Below are positions 14,363 through 22,253 of a stretch of 53,003 bases of DNA, in pieces. Source of the stretch: a virus. Within the stretch, counting starts at the first letter, position 1, and each line of letters starts with the position of its first letter. A program made the translations under genes and the position numbers. The stretch covers positions 1 to 53,003 of the IMG/VR virus record IMGVR_UViG_3300010396_000052; one strand, given 5' to 3'. Under the pieces are notes generated by a model. That model did not search any database. It had not been told where the DNA came from and saw only the letters and a list, made by a program, of their open reading frames with translations.

Positions 14363-15373
14363 ATGGCTTTTACTCGTGAAGATCTGGCTGCCTATGAAGC
14401 GCAGCCTGTCGCTACCCCGGAGGCGTCAAGTCCGGAAACTGAAGCTGAGCCAGTTGTTGAAACTCAGCCTGAGGCCGAGGCATCGTCCACCACGGAAACT
14501 CAGACGGCGCAGACCGAACCTGCAAGTGACGGTTCTCAGGTCGAACAGGTAGAAGCGACCACTACCCCCGCTGAACTTGACAGCGAAACGCAACCCACTG
14601 AGGAAACTAATGACGGTTCTCCTCGCAAGGGCTCTGCTCAAGAACGCATTGAAGAGCTTGTTACTGAGCGCAATGCACTTAGGAAGTATGGAGAGTATCT
14701 CCTAGACCAGCTTAAGGTAAAGCCAGCACCGGCGGTTGAAGCCCCGGCTAAGGCTCCAGAGGAAGCGAAGTCTACTCCCCCGACCTTGGAGGAGCATAAC
14801 TACGATCCCGTTGCCTTTAATAAGGCTTTGGTTGAGTGGAATGATAAGGAGATTGATCGTCGAGTTGCAGCCAAAGTTCAGGAAGTTGAGGCTAAGCGCT
14901 CAGATCAGAATGTGCGTGAGGCTTTTGAATCTCGTACCAATGAGTTTCGTAAGCAGCATTCAGACTTTGATTTGATAGTGTCTAATCCTTCTCTCCCAGT
15001 TCTTGGGCAAGATGCAGCGATGGCGATTGTGAAATCTGAGAATGGCCCGGCCATCCTTTACCATCTAGCCAAAAATCCGGACCTTGCTGTGAGAATATCA
15101 CGCATGGACCCGGATATGAAGAAGATGGCACTAGGACGGGTTGAAGCTCAGATTACCGCCCCAGCACCTAAGCCTGTTGCTGTTAAGACACAAGAGACCA
15201 ATGTGAAAAGAACCGTTGCACAGGTACCTCCGCCGCCCCCGAAGCCAGTTTCGTCCACTGCTGCGCCCGTTAAGACCGGGCCTATGAATATGGATGAATT
15301 TGTGGCTCAGGAGCGAGCGAAGAAACTCGCAGAAAAAGAGGCGCGACAACGCCTCAGGAAATCTCTGCGCTAG
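14363..15373 (+). CDS. Scaffolding protein (336 aa)
   Basis: The ATG at 14363 has GGAGAAAG 3-10 bases upstream; a TTG four codons earlier is less likely. Residues 10-95 are acidic and Pro/Thr/Ser/Glu-rich, the middle (residues 90-260) is helical with a coiled-coil look, and the C-terminus (EFVAQERAKKLAEKEARQRL...) is a strongly basic helix. That is the layout of tailed-phage scaffolds, whose basic C-terminal helix binds coat. Position between portal and coat fits. Confidence 0.8.
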   Translation: MAFTREDLAAYEAQPVATPEASSPETEAEPVVETQPEAEASSTTETQTAQTEPASDGSQVEQVEATTTPAELDSETQPTEETNDGSPRKGSAQERIEELVTERNALRKYGEYLLDQLKVKPAPAVEAPAKAPEEAKSTPPTLEEHNYDPVAFNKALVEWNDKEIDRRVAAKVQEVEAKRSDQNVREAFESRTNEFRKQHSDFDLIVSNPSLPVLGQDAAMAIVKSENGPAILYHLAKNPDLAVRISRMDPDMKKMALGRVEAQITAPAPKPVAVKTQETNVKRTVAQVPPPPPKPVSSTAAPVKTGPMNMDEFVAQERAKKLAEKEARQRLRKSLR

Positions 15374-15398
15374 CAGTTAGAAAAGGTTAATAAGCCAA

Positions 15399-16661
15399 AT
15401 GGCTAATTCTCTCTTAACGGCACAGTGGGTCGCCCGCAAGGCACTCATCCTGTTGCACGCTAAGTCTAATATGACGGGTCGCACGAACCGCGACTACCAG
15501 TCGCTACTCCCCGGTCCAATTCAGGGTGTTGCACTAGGTCAGGTTCTTAGCATCCGGCTGCCGTTCCAGTACGTGGGACGTAAGGGTAACTTGATGAACG
15601 CTGAAAACAGCGTCCAGCGCTTTACTCAGTTGAACGTAAGTAATCAGCGTGGTGTTGATATCAACTTCACCAGCGTTGAGCGTGCAATGCAGTTGAATAA
15701 CTTCGAGGAGCAGGTGCTTGAGCCAGCAATGGCCAAGGTCGCTGCTCTGCTTGAGATCGACGTGGCCTCTCTGGTCAATCAGGTCCCGAAATTTGTTGGC
15801 ACGACCAGCACTTCAGTCTCTTTCAGCACGGTCCTCCAGTCCGAGCGGTTCTTGACGGAAGCTCTGGCCCCCGAAGACGACAAGCGTACGCTTACGGCAA
15901 ATCCGCAGGCTTCGTACGAGTTCGTCCTCGACAACAAGGCGCTGTTCAATCCTACGACCGAGATCTCCGATCAGTGGTTGGAGGGTGTCATTGCGGATAA
16001 GGTGGCGGGATACGTCGTCTTCCGTAATACGAAGCTGCCGGCTCATACCATTGGTGTCGTGACGGGTTCTACCCCGACCGTATCCGGTGCTGGGCAGGGC
16101 AATAGCGGCTTCGGCAACGCTTTCATCAGTTCAACGAGCCTCGTGACCAGCGGCTGGGCTTCTGGTGCTACTACCCTTCAGGCTGGAGACGTAATCACGA
16201 TCTCCAACGTGAATGATGTGGACCCGGAATCTAAGGTATCGCTTGGTCGTCTGAAGCAGTTCGTCGTGAATAGCACGGTCTCTGACACTGCCGGTGGAAT
16301 CACCGTCTCTATCAGTCCGGGCATTATGTACGGCGGATCGTATCAGAATGTGGACTCCCAGCCTGCGGCTGCTGCAACTATCACCGTGATGGGTGACGTG
16401 CCGGCCAACGTCTCGGGTGTGACGGTTAAGCAGTCTCTGGCTTGGTATCGCGACGCAATCGTGTTTGCCAATCCTCCGATGCTCGACCTGTCGCAGGTTG
16501 TCAAGTTTACCGCTCAGGAGAGCTTCGAGGGCTACAACCTTCGCTTTGCTCAACAGTGGGATGTGAACAGTGACCTGCTCCCGGCTCGCCTAGACACCAT
16601 TTCCGGTGAAACTCTTTCGTACCCCGAACTCGCGGTCCGAATGATTCATAAGCCGGCTTAA
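15399..16661 (+). CDS. Major coat protein, P22 gp5-like (420 aa)
   Basis: The N-terminus MANSLLTAQWVARKALILLH and the segments GQVLSIRLPFQYVGRKG, RGVDINFTSVERAMQLN and VLEPAMAKVAALLEIDV match the P22-type coat protein (HK97 fold). Length is close to P22 coat (430). Residues 215-330 form a Gly/Thr/Ser-rich stretch at the place of the P22 insertion domain. The C-terminal part (SGETLSYPELAVRMIHK) is conserved. The gene is more GC-rich and uses stronger codons than its neighbours, fitting high expression. Confidence 0.9.
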   Translation: MANSLLTAQWVARKALILLHAKSNMTGRTNRDYQSLLPGPIQGVALGQVLSIRLPFQYVGRKGNLMNAENSVQRFTQLNVSNQRGVDINFTSVERAMQLNNFEEQVLEPAMAKVAALLEIDVASLVNQVPKFVGTTSTSVSFSTVLQSERFLTEALAPEDDKRTLTANPQASYEFVLDNKALFNPTTEISDQWLEGVIADKVAGYVVFRNTKLPAHTIGVVTGSTPTVSGAGQGNSGFGNAFISSTSLVTSGWASGATTLQAGDVITISNVNDVDPESKVSLGRLKQFVVNSTVSDTAGGITVSISPGIMYGGSYQNVDSQPAAAATITVMGDVPANVSGVTVKQSLAWYRDAIVFANPPMLDLSQVVKFTAQESFEGYNLRFAQQWDVNSDLLPARLDTISGETLSYPELAVRMIHKPA

Positions 16662-16677
16662 TAGGAGGTAACTAACT

Positions 16678-16926
16678 ATGGCTGTTAATCAGCTTGGTGA
16701 CGGAGGCACGGACGGCGTTCTAGTTGGCGACGTTGGAACCCAGATTGGGTTTTACGGTATCGGACCTGTTTTGCAGCAGTCTGGTACTGGTAATACCTCG
16801 ACGGGTGCCGCGGGTGCGACTAGCACGGTGTTCCTCAATACTACCTTTACGGGTGGTAGTGCGGGCACAGCCTACACGATTGGCGATATCGTCAAAGCGT
16901 TGAAGGCTTACGGTCTACTCAAGTAA
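16678..16926 (+). CDS. Small head decoration/fibre-like protein (82 aa)
   Basis: Perfect AGGAGGT ribosome site 8 bases before the ATG, expected for an abundant virion protein next to coat. Contains GTDGVLVGDVGTQIGFYGIGPVLQQ-type sequence (split here: residues 9-20 and 21-33), a pattern of small phage proteins in which an N-terminal strand is followed by a 'GFYG-P-V-Q' turn and a C-terminal helix (IVKALKAYGLL). Likely a capsid surface or fibre protein. Confidence 0.65.
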   Translation: MAVNQLGDGGTDGVLVGDVGTQIGFYGIGPVLQQSGTGNTSTGAAGATSTVFLNTTFTGGSAGTAYTIGDIVKALKAYGLLK

Positions 16927-16942
16927 ACCAAAAAACTCTTTT

Positions 16943-16972
16943 GGGGTGGAGTCTAAACACCCCTCCTAATTC
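16943..16972 (+). terminator. Possible terminator after the coat operon
   Basis: Stem GGGGTG (16943-16948) / CACCCC (16958-16963) with a 9-base loop, followed by TCCTAATTCT. The T-run is interrupted, so termination would be partial, which would lower expression of the downstream glycosyltransferase genes relative to coat. Confidence 0.4.
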
Positions 16973-16995
16973 TAATAAAGATAGGTGAGACTATA

Positions 16996-17682
16996 ATGGA
17001 GCTTGACGACTTCAAGCACGTGATGGTGGCAACGCCGTCGTATTCAGGGGATGTGTGCATGGACTTTACTTGGTCCTTGCTCCAATCCCAAATGTTGTGC
17101 CTAGGACATAAGATCCTACTGGACCTCGAATGGGTCCAAAACCTCTCAATCGTAGAGGCTGCTAGGAACTATCTCCTATACGTCTTTCTTAAGAAGACTA
17201 AGTATACCCATATCATGTTTATTGATGGGGACTTGGGTTGGCAACCGGACGCCATTCACCGAATGGTCGAGCGCCAAAAATACGTAATTGGCGGAGTCTA
17301 TCCTCGTAAGAATGATAAAGCGGAGTATCCGTATGTTCCACTGCAGGATCACACGGACGTGGCTTTAAGGCTTCCTACCGGCTTTATGCTGTGCGCTCGT
17401 ACCGCTATTGAAGCAGTCTGCGAAGACGCTCCGCGCTTCAAGATGCCATACGATGGTGAGATACACGAAGTCCCAAGAATCTTCGAGTTCAAAATTGATG
17501 GGGAACGGAACTTAGTATCTGAGGATTACGTATTCTCAGACAAGCTCCGGGATGAGGGATTTAGGTTATTCGTTGAGCCTAATATTAACTTTGTACACTC
17601 CGGCCGTAATGGTTGGAGAGGCAATCTAGATAAGCAAACCATACCAGCAGTGTGGGAAGCTATTCGGAGGCCAAATGTATAA
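16996..17682 (+). CDS. GT-A-fold glycosyltransferase (228 aa)
   Basis: Starts with an ATPSYSGDV nucleotide-sugar-binding strand (residues 12-20) and has the metal-binding DxD motif in MFIDGDLGWQPDAI (D77, D79), then RKNDKAEYPYVPL, an acceptor-side acid in VSEDYVFSDKLRDEGF and a C-terminal aromatic/basic tail. Residues SIVEAARNYL are typical of Anp1/Mnn9-like GT-A enzymes. RBS AGGTGAG. Its paralog lies at 18496, with a methyltransferase between. The set most likely builds a sugar on a virion or host surface target. Confidence 0.75.
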   Translation: MELDDFKHVMVATPSYSGDVCMDFTWSLLQSQMLCLGHKILLDLEWVQNLSIVEAARNYLLYVFLKKTKYTHIMFIDGDLGWQPDAIHRMVERQKYVIGGVYPRKNDKAEYPYVPLQDHTDVALRLPTGFMLCARTAIEAVCEDAPRFKMPYDGEIHEVPRIFEFKIDGERNLVSEDYVFSDKLRDEGFRLFVEPNINFVHSGRNGWRGNLDKQTIPAVWEAIRRPNV

Positions 17683-18187
17683 AGAATTACTCTTGGGGTG
17701 CGGCAACTCTCGTGAGAAGCGCATTGGACGATCCGGGGCAGTGTCTTGGGTTAATCTTACTACTCTGGACGTGGATCCTGATACTAAGCCCAATGTACTC
17801 CATGACCTGAATGTACATCCTCTCCCTTTTGCTGACAACAGCTTCGATGAGCTACATGCTTATGAAGTTCTTGAACACATTGGCAAGCAAGGGGATTGGC
17901 GGGCGTTTTTTGAAGAATTTACCGACTATTGGCGTATCCTTAAGCCCAACGGAATACTTTGCGCAACTTGTCCTTCTCGGAATAGTGTGTGGGCTTGGGG
18001 TGATCCCGGCCATGTACGAATTATTCAGCCTGAAACACTTATCTTCCTTTCCCAAAAAGCCTACGAACTTGGAATAGGCAAGACTCCGATTACCGATTAC
18101 CGACATATTTATAAAGCCGACTTTGAGCCTCTTCAAGGGCACGATGATGGCGAAAACTTTAGATTCATACTCAAGGCAGTTAAATAG
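17675..18187 (+). CDS. SAM-dependent methyltransferase (170 aa)
   Basis: Class I methyltransferase core: motif I LLLGCGNSREK (residues 5-15), the acidic end of strand 2 in TLDVDP (29-34), PLPFADNSFDEL then EVLEHIG (motif IV region, residues 48-70) and WRILKPNGIL (post-motif). Short (170) because the C-terminal beta-sheet extension is small. It overlaps the glycosyltransferase gene by 8 bases. Such proteins commonly methylate sugars in surface-glycan clusters, which fits its place between two glycosyltransferases; the substrate is not visible from sequence. Confidence 0.75.
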   Translation: MYKELLLGCGNSREKRIGRSGAVSWVNLTTLDVDPDTKPNVLHDLNVHPLPFADNSFDELHAYEVLEHIGKQGDWRAFFEEFTDYWRILKPNGILCATCPSRNSVWAWGDPGHVRIIQPETLIFLSQKAYELGIGKTPITDYRHIYKADFEPLQGHDDGENFRFILKAVK

Positions 18188-18214
18188 GCTATGCCAGAAC
18201 CATTCCCTACCATT

Positions 18215-18292
18215 CTGGGCGTAGCTCAGTCTGATTAGAGCGCCCGGCCCGGAACCGGGAGGCCGTGGGTTTGAATCCTACCGTCCAGACCA
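18215..18292 (+). tRNA. tRNA-Pro (anticodon CGG), with encoded CCA
   Basis: Full cloverleaf: acceptor CTGGGCG/CGTCCAG (one G-U), D stem GCTC/GAGC with a 10-base loop, anticodon stem CCCGG/CCGGG, variable loop of 5, T stem GTGGG/CCTAC, discriminator A and CCA at 18290-18292. The anticodon loop is CCCGGAA, so the anticodon reads CGG (18250-18252). Two oddities: position 33 is C instead of the near-universal U, and the T loop is TTTGAAT with T for C56. Confidence 0.75.
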
Positions 18293-18297
18293 AATTT

Positions 18298-18373
18298 GCG
18301 TTATAGCACGCGGGTCGTGCCGCCAGCCTTCCAAGCTGTGTAGATCAGGGTTCGATTCCCTAATGACGCTCCA
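18298..18373 (+). tRNA. tRNA-Gly (anticodon TCC), irregular D arm, encoded CCA
   Basis: Seven acceptor pairs GCGTTAT/ATGACGC (one G-U), anticodon loop CTTCCAA giving TCC, canonical T loop TTCGATT, discriminator T and CCA at 18371-18373; 76 bases in all, the normal size. The anticodon stem CCAGC/GCTGT and T stem each have one mismatch at their outer pair and the D arm folds with a short loop, so it is divergent. It starts 6 bases after the first tRNA. Confidence 0.65.
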
Positions 18374-18376
18374 AAC

Positions 18377-18498
18377 TTGCTCAGTCGGATATCTCACCCC
18401 GACTAGCACTAGGTAACGGAACCTAGAGTTAACCCGTCGGGACCGTGACTTTTCGCACCTTTTCAGAGCAAAAGCCTGCGCTTATTTGGTGAGATATG
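18377..18498 (+). ncRNA. Structured leader RNA with pseudoknot that covers a ribosome site
   Basis: The hairpin AGTCGG (18383-18388) / CCGACT (18399-18404) has a 10-base loop, ATATCTCACC (18389-18398), that is perfectly complementary to GGTGAGATAT (18488-18497), which is the ribosome site plus the first bases of the start codon of the next gene. Between them lie the hairpins CTAGGT (18409-18414) / ACCTAG (18421-18426) and CTTTT (18459-18463) / AAAAG (18470-18474). CCGAC can also pair with GTCGG (18436-18440), offering a second fold. This looks like a translation-controlling switch; ligand and state are unknown. Confidence 0.55.
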
Positions 18499-19251
18499 TC
18501 TAAGCCTAAAGCTCATATAATAACAGCAACCCCCACTTATACTGGGGATGTCTGCTGCGATTACGCAAACTGCCTCTCTCTGGCTGGAATGCACTGTATT
18601 TTACGCAACGTGTGGATCGAGCCTCGCTTCGCAGCTGGGTTCTCCCTTGTAGAGTACGCCCGAAATTGGCTGGTAGCTGAGTTCCTTCAGAATAAGGCAG
18701 CAACCCACCTATTTTGGATAGATTCCGACCTCTTCTTCCAACCAGATGCCGTCTATAAGATGGTTGCGAGAGGAAAAGATGTAATTGCTGGTGTTTACTC
18801 AACTAAACACGAGACTAGCCCAGTATTCCCCTATACCGCACTCGGTCCAGTAGTGGACGGATTGCAGGAAGCTGAGAGGGTCCCCGGTGGATTCCTCTGT
18901 ATGACTAGGAAAGCCGTTGAAAAGGTCGTTTCGACCTGTGAATGGCACGAGATCGACCACAACGGGGAGCAACGAATGTCTCCGAGGTTCTTCGATTTGC
19001 GATTAGATGGGAAACACTTAGTCGGTGAAGACTACATAGCCTCCGAGCGGCTTCGGAAGGCTGGTTTCAAGATCTACGTTGAAACAGATATTTCTTTCAA
19101 GCATTATGGCCGCAAGGCTTGGAATGCGAATCTAGCTAAGACTCTCCAAAAAGAGAAAGAGCAGGGATTCGAGGGCCAAGGCAGCGATACCGCTTGGGAG
19201 AAAAATGCAAAAGTGGCAGAGAATCCTGCCTTACTTGATAAACTTTACTAG
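18496..19251 (+). CDS. GT-A-fold glycosyltransferase, second paralog (251 aa)
   Basis: Paralog of the protein at 16996: ATPTYTGDVCCDYANCL (residues 11-27) aligns with ATPSYSGDVCMDFTWSL, the DxD motif is WIDSDLFFQPDAV (D76, D78), and VGEDYIASERLRKAGF matches VSEDYVFSDKLRDEGF. It has an extra charged helical tail (residues 215-251). Predicted to transfer a nucleotide-activated sugar. Its GGTGAG ribosome site and start codon are predicted to be masked by the upstream structured RNA, so its translation may be controlled separately from the first paralog. Confidence 0.75.
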   Translation: MSKPKAHIITATPTYTGDVCCDYANCLSLAGMHCILRNVWIEPRFAAGFSLVEYARNWLVAEFLQNKAATHLFWIDSDLFFQPDAVYKMVARGKDVIAGVYSTKHETSPVFPYTALGPVVDGLQEAERVPGGFLCMTRKAVEKVVSTCEWHEIDHNGEQRMSPRFFDLRLDGKHLVGEDYIASERLRKAGFKIYVETDISFKHYGRKAWNANLAKTLQKEKEQGFEGQGSDTAWEKNAKVAENPALLDKLY

Positions 19252-19269
19252 AAGGTAAAATAAAGACAA

Positions 19270-19698
19270 ATGGCTTCTTTTAATAAGTTCCAGATCTTTG
19301 TGCAGAACCTCGCAAACGGTGTGCACAACTTAGGTTCGGACTCTCTGAAGATCGCGCTTACGAATACTGCTCCGACCGCTACCAATACTATTTTCTCGAA
19401 TATTACCGAGATCGCGGCTGGTAACGGATATACGGCCGGCGGTGCAACTGTTACCGTCACTACGTCTACGGAGACTTCGGGCACCTACAGCCTCATCGGC
19501 TCCGCTGCGAATCCGACGTGGACTGCATCTGGCTCGGTTGGTCCGTTCCGATATGTGGTTCTCTACGATTCAACTCCCACTACTCCGCTTAAGCCTTTGA
19601 TTGGGTATTGGGACTACGGCTCAAATCTCACCCTCTCGACTGGTAACACCTTCACGGTTGCTTTCGACGCTGTAAACGGCATTATTCAGATTAGTTAA
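19270..19698 (+). CDS. Conserved virion protein (142 aa)
   Basis: Starts MASFNKFQIFVQNLANGVHN and contains LGSDSLKIALTNTAPTATNT and ITEIAAGNGYTAGGATVTVT, then SVGPFRYVVLYDST. This is a widespread tailed-phage protein family with a conserved F-N-K-F...H-N-L-G-S-D-x-L-K-V-A-L-T-N core, normally found among head-tail genes; its exact role is not established. It lies between the glycosyltransferases and a series of appendage genes. Confidence 0.65.
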   Translation: MASFNKFQIFVQNLANGVHNLGSDSLKIALTNTAPTATNTIFSNITEIAAGNGYTAGGATVTVTTSTETSGTYSLIGSAANPTWTASGSVGPFRYVVLYDSTPTTPLKPLIGYWDYGSNLTLSTGNTFTVAFDAVNGIIQIS

Positions 19699-19710
19699 GG
19701 CCATATATAA

Positions 19711-19887
19711 ATGGCCGCCAGTAACTTTCTTATAGTTGCTGCGCCTACTCTAGTAAATGTCGTAGGTGCGAAATCGACAAGCGACCTACAGCTTGATGCT
19801 GCTAAGGGCGCAGTTGGACTCGCTGGAAAGACTGTTGTCTTCCCGGTTAAGATTCCGGCTGCGCCCTTAAATTTTAGAGTTGGATAA
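19711..19887 (+). CDS. Small protein of unknown function (58 aa)
   Basis: A 58-residue ORF starting MAASNFLIVAAPTLVNVVGA and ending APLNFRVG; its TAA is directly followed by the ATG of the next gene. Hydrophobic beta-strand pattern without a membrane helix. Tight spacing on both sides (12 bases and 0 bases) supports a real gene in the structural block. Confidence 0.5.
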   Translation: MAASNFLIVAAPTLVNVVGAKSTSDLQLDAAKGAVGLAGKTVVFPVKIPAAPLNFRVG

Positions 19888-21084
19888 ATGGCCCATCGGA
19901 TCAATATAGGATTTGGTGTGACCCCGCTTACATTGCAAACCTCTCCCGGAAAATTCTGGACAGCTGGTCTAGGAACTCCGGGCGGTAGTCAGGGGTCGGG
20001 GTTCAATCCAGTTCCCGGAGTGACCTTTACAGGTAATTTCGCGGATGGCCAGACGATGACTATTAATCTCTTAGGTGGAGGTTTAGGAGCCAGAATTAAT
20101 CCTTTACCTTTAGTTTATTATCCTTTTGAGACAGATTTTTCGACACACCCAACTCTTTCTAGAACCGCGAACACAATGATCGGTTCTACACCGAATACTA
20201 AAATTCAATCGACTATTATGCCGGCGAACGCCGCTGGATCCGTGGCATATATTCCTGTGTCGGGAGTCAATCCTAAGAGTTCTGCGTTTAGCGCCAACGG
20301 CTCAACAGGTCAACCTCTTTGTGACCTGAATTCTACTGGTGCTGGTTTTACTATGTACTCATTCCAAAAGCGGTACTACGGCTTCGCCAGCAATCCCAAT
20401 AATGACAAGATGTTTCGTATCTGGGAGATCCCTTCCTCAGGCGGCTATCCGAACTGCTATTTCGGATTTCTGTCTGTAAGCGGCCATATTGGAAACGTGG
20501 AGAATGACCAAGGTACGGATCGTGCAAACTTAGGGGGAGGCGGAGTTGTAGGCGGGAATAGTAATAATTGCGGTCCTATGCCGGGTCCTGAAATAAATAC
20601 TTGGCACACAGATGAATTTTATGGACGGGAGGCTACGGTAGATACCATAGATGGTATCTGGAATTGGGCCAGACAAGGTTCTTTTGCGTACGCACTCGCG
20701 GGACGATGGACGATGAATTCTACTACAGTGCTGGGCGTCAGCGGTCAGTCACAAAACAATAATTGCTTCCGGGGTTGTTTTCTGGATGAGGTAACTAATA
20801 GTCCTCCGGACGGTATAAGCGATACAGGTTATACTGGAATAACAGTTGTTGATGACTCATGGCTGCAGCTGATTATTACAGATGAGGCTGGCACATATAG
20901 TTGGGGACAGTCTGGTACGCCACAGGCGGTCGTTGCTAGTCGCGAGTGGCAGCCCCAATTATCGCGTAGTGATACTTCCATAAAATTCAAGGTTAGACAA
21001 GGCTCCCATACTAGTTTAGTCGGGAAGAGTCTTATTGCTATCACTGGATATGGTACTAGTGTGAATTTAGGAGTGGGCTTTTAG
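19888..21084 (+). CDS. Virion appendage protein, first of three paralogs (398 aa)
   Basis: Begins MAHRINIGFGVTPLTLQTSP followed by G-K-F-W, an N-terminal tag shared with the proteins at 21085 and 24095. It then has GGLGARINPLP and, in the C-terminal third, DSWLQLIITDEAGTYS, REWQPQLSRSDTSIKFKVRQ and GSHTSLVGK...ITGYGTSVNLGVGF, all closely matched in the next gene. Aromatic, Gly/Asn/Thr-rich, low charge: a beta-sandwich surface protein, possibly sugar-binding. The shared tag may dock these proteins to one site on the virion. Confidence 0.55.
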   Translation: MAHRINIGFGVTPLTLQTSPGKFWTAGLGTPGGSQGSGFNPVPGVTFTGNFADGQTMTINLLGGGLGARINPLPLVYYPFETDFSTHPTLSRTANTMIGSTPNTKIQSTIMPANAAGSVAYIPVSGVNPKSSAFSANGSTGQPLCDLNSTGAGFTMYSFQKRYYGFASNPNNDKMFRIWEIPSSGGYPNCYFGFLSVSGHIGNVENDQGTDRANLGGGGVVGGNSNNCGPMPGPEINTWHTDEFYGREATVDTIDGIWNWARQGSFAYALAGRWTMNSTTVLGVSGQSQNNNCFRGCFLDEVTNSPPDGISDTGYTGITVVDDSWLQLIITDEAGTYSWGQSGTPQAVVASREWQPQLSRSDTSIKFKVRQGSHTSLVGKSLIAITGYGTSVNLGVGF

Positions 21085-22251
21085 TTGGCTCATAAACTAA
21101 ACGTTGGCTTTGCATTGGTCCCTACAACTCTCCAAGCTTCTGTGGGAAAAGTGTGGACTTATGGATCGTCTACCGCTGGAAATAATAATGGCGGATTTGC
21201 CCCAAATTCCAACCTTAGCATAACTGCTAGTGGAAATTTTGCAAACGGCCAGACCATGACTGTTAATCTGCCGGGAGGAGGGTTGGGAGCCCGCAGTCAG
21301 GCTAAGCCTCTGTATTACTTTCCGATGGGCGAAGATGGTACTACGCACACCCATACCGACAATACTATTAGCCGAACCAATGCTACGTTAACTCCCTTTA
21401 ACGCTAATACCTTTATCCAAAATACAGTAACACCTGTGAATGCTTTAGGAGCTTGCACAGCTACTCCTCAAGCGGGTATAGGAAATCCAGCCCAAGCATT
21501 CCAAAGCCCCGGTCAACCTTGGTTCACTTTAGCCCCTAATCCGGATAATGGATTGAACCAAGCGTACGTTTGGAGCAAACGAGCCCAGTTTTTCGCAGCC
21601 CAGCCTGATAACGTTAAGTTCCCTAGGTGGTGGCCTGCTAGCATAGGAAGCCTGCCTGACGCATTTATCGGATATGTAGGGACTCCGTCTTTCGAGTTCG
21701 TCATTAAATCCGCGAGTGGAGACGCCGGTAATATCCACCAAACAGGTATAGCAGATACTTTCTGGCCGTGCCCATCTACCTTAAATACTTGGTTCACCGA
21801 TGAACAATGGTGGCAAGAAGGTACAACGGATAATATCGACGGCATCATAAACGCTGCCCGTAATTCTGGAATGGCTGTGCCTTGGGCTGGTAGGTGGGAA
21901 ATGGGGACAACCGCCAATCCGGGTCCTATGCACAATTTGGTCTTGGATGAATATAGTTCTGGAGCTACCGGGAGTCCTAATGGAACTACTGATAGACTCT
22001 ATTATGGGGCTATGTTCGTGGATGATAGTCCTCTACAGCTTGTGATTACTGATGAAGGTGGGACTTTCCAAACAGCTTTATGGTCCGGCGCCGCTGCGAG
22101 CCATAATAGAGAAATACAATTGCAAATATCGCGTTCCGACACATCTGTAACTTTTAGAGTTCGTCAGGGTAGCCACGGGTCCTTGACTGGTAAGCATTTG
22201 CTAGCCTATACTGGCTATGGGACTGCTATTGATTTAGGAGTTGGGACGTAA
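21085..22251 (+). CDS. Virion appendage protein, second paralog (388 aa)
   Basis: Start is TTG at 21085, directly after the upstream TAG, with AGGAGTG upstream; no ATG fits. The protein (AHKLNVGFALVPTTLQASVG...) is a full-length tandem duplicate of the preceding one: GGGLGAR, NTW(H/F)TDE, AGRW, VDDSPLQLVITDEGGTFQ, REIQLQISRSDTSVTFRVRQ and GSHGSLTGKHL match. Divergence is greatest in the middle (residues 90-230), where receptor-binding variation would be expected. A tandem copy lets one phage carry two surface specificities. Confidence 0.55.
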   Translation: MAHKLNVGFALVPTTLQASVGKVWTYGSSTAGNNNGGFAPNSNLSITASGNFANGQTMTVNLPGGGLGARSQAKPLYYFPMGEDGTTHTHTDNTISRTNATLTPFNANTFIQNTVTPVNALGACTATPQAGIGNPAQAFQSPGQPWFTLAPNPDNGLNQAYVWSKRAQFFAAQPDNVKFPRWWPASIGSLPDAFIGYVGTPSFEFVIKSASGDAGNIHQTGIADTFWPCPSTLNTWFTDEQWWQEGTTDNIDGIINAARNSGMAVPWAGRWEMGTTANPGPMHNLVLDEYSSGATGSPNGTTDRLYYGAMFVDDSPLQLVITDEGGTFQTALWSGAAASHNREIQLQISRSDTSVTFRVRQGSHGSLTGKHLLAYTGYGTAIDLGVGT

Positions 22252-22253
22252 TT

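Noticed and set aside
18374-18450. Possible third tRNA after the tRNA-Gly
   Set aside because: No acceptor stem, T arm or CCA can be made; the sequence fits the pseudoknot-like leader better.
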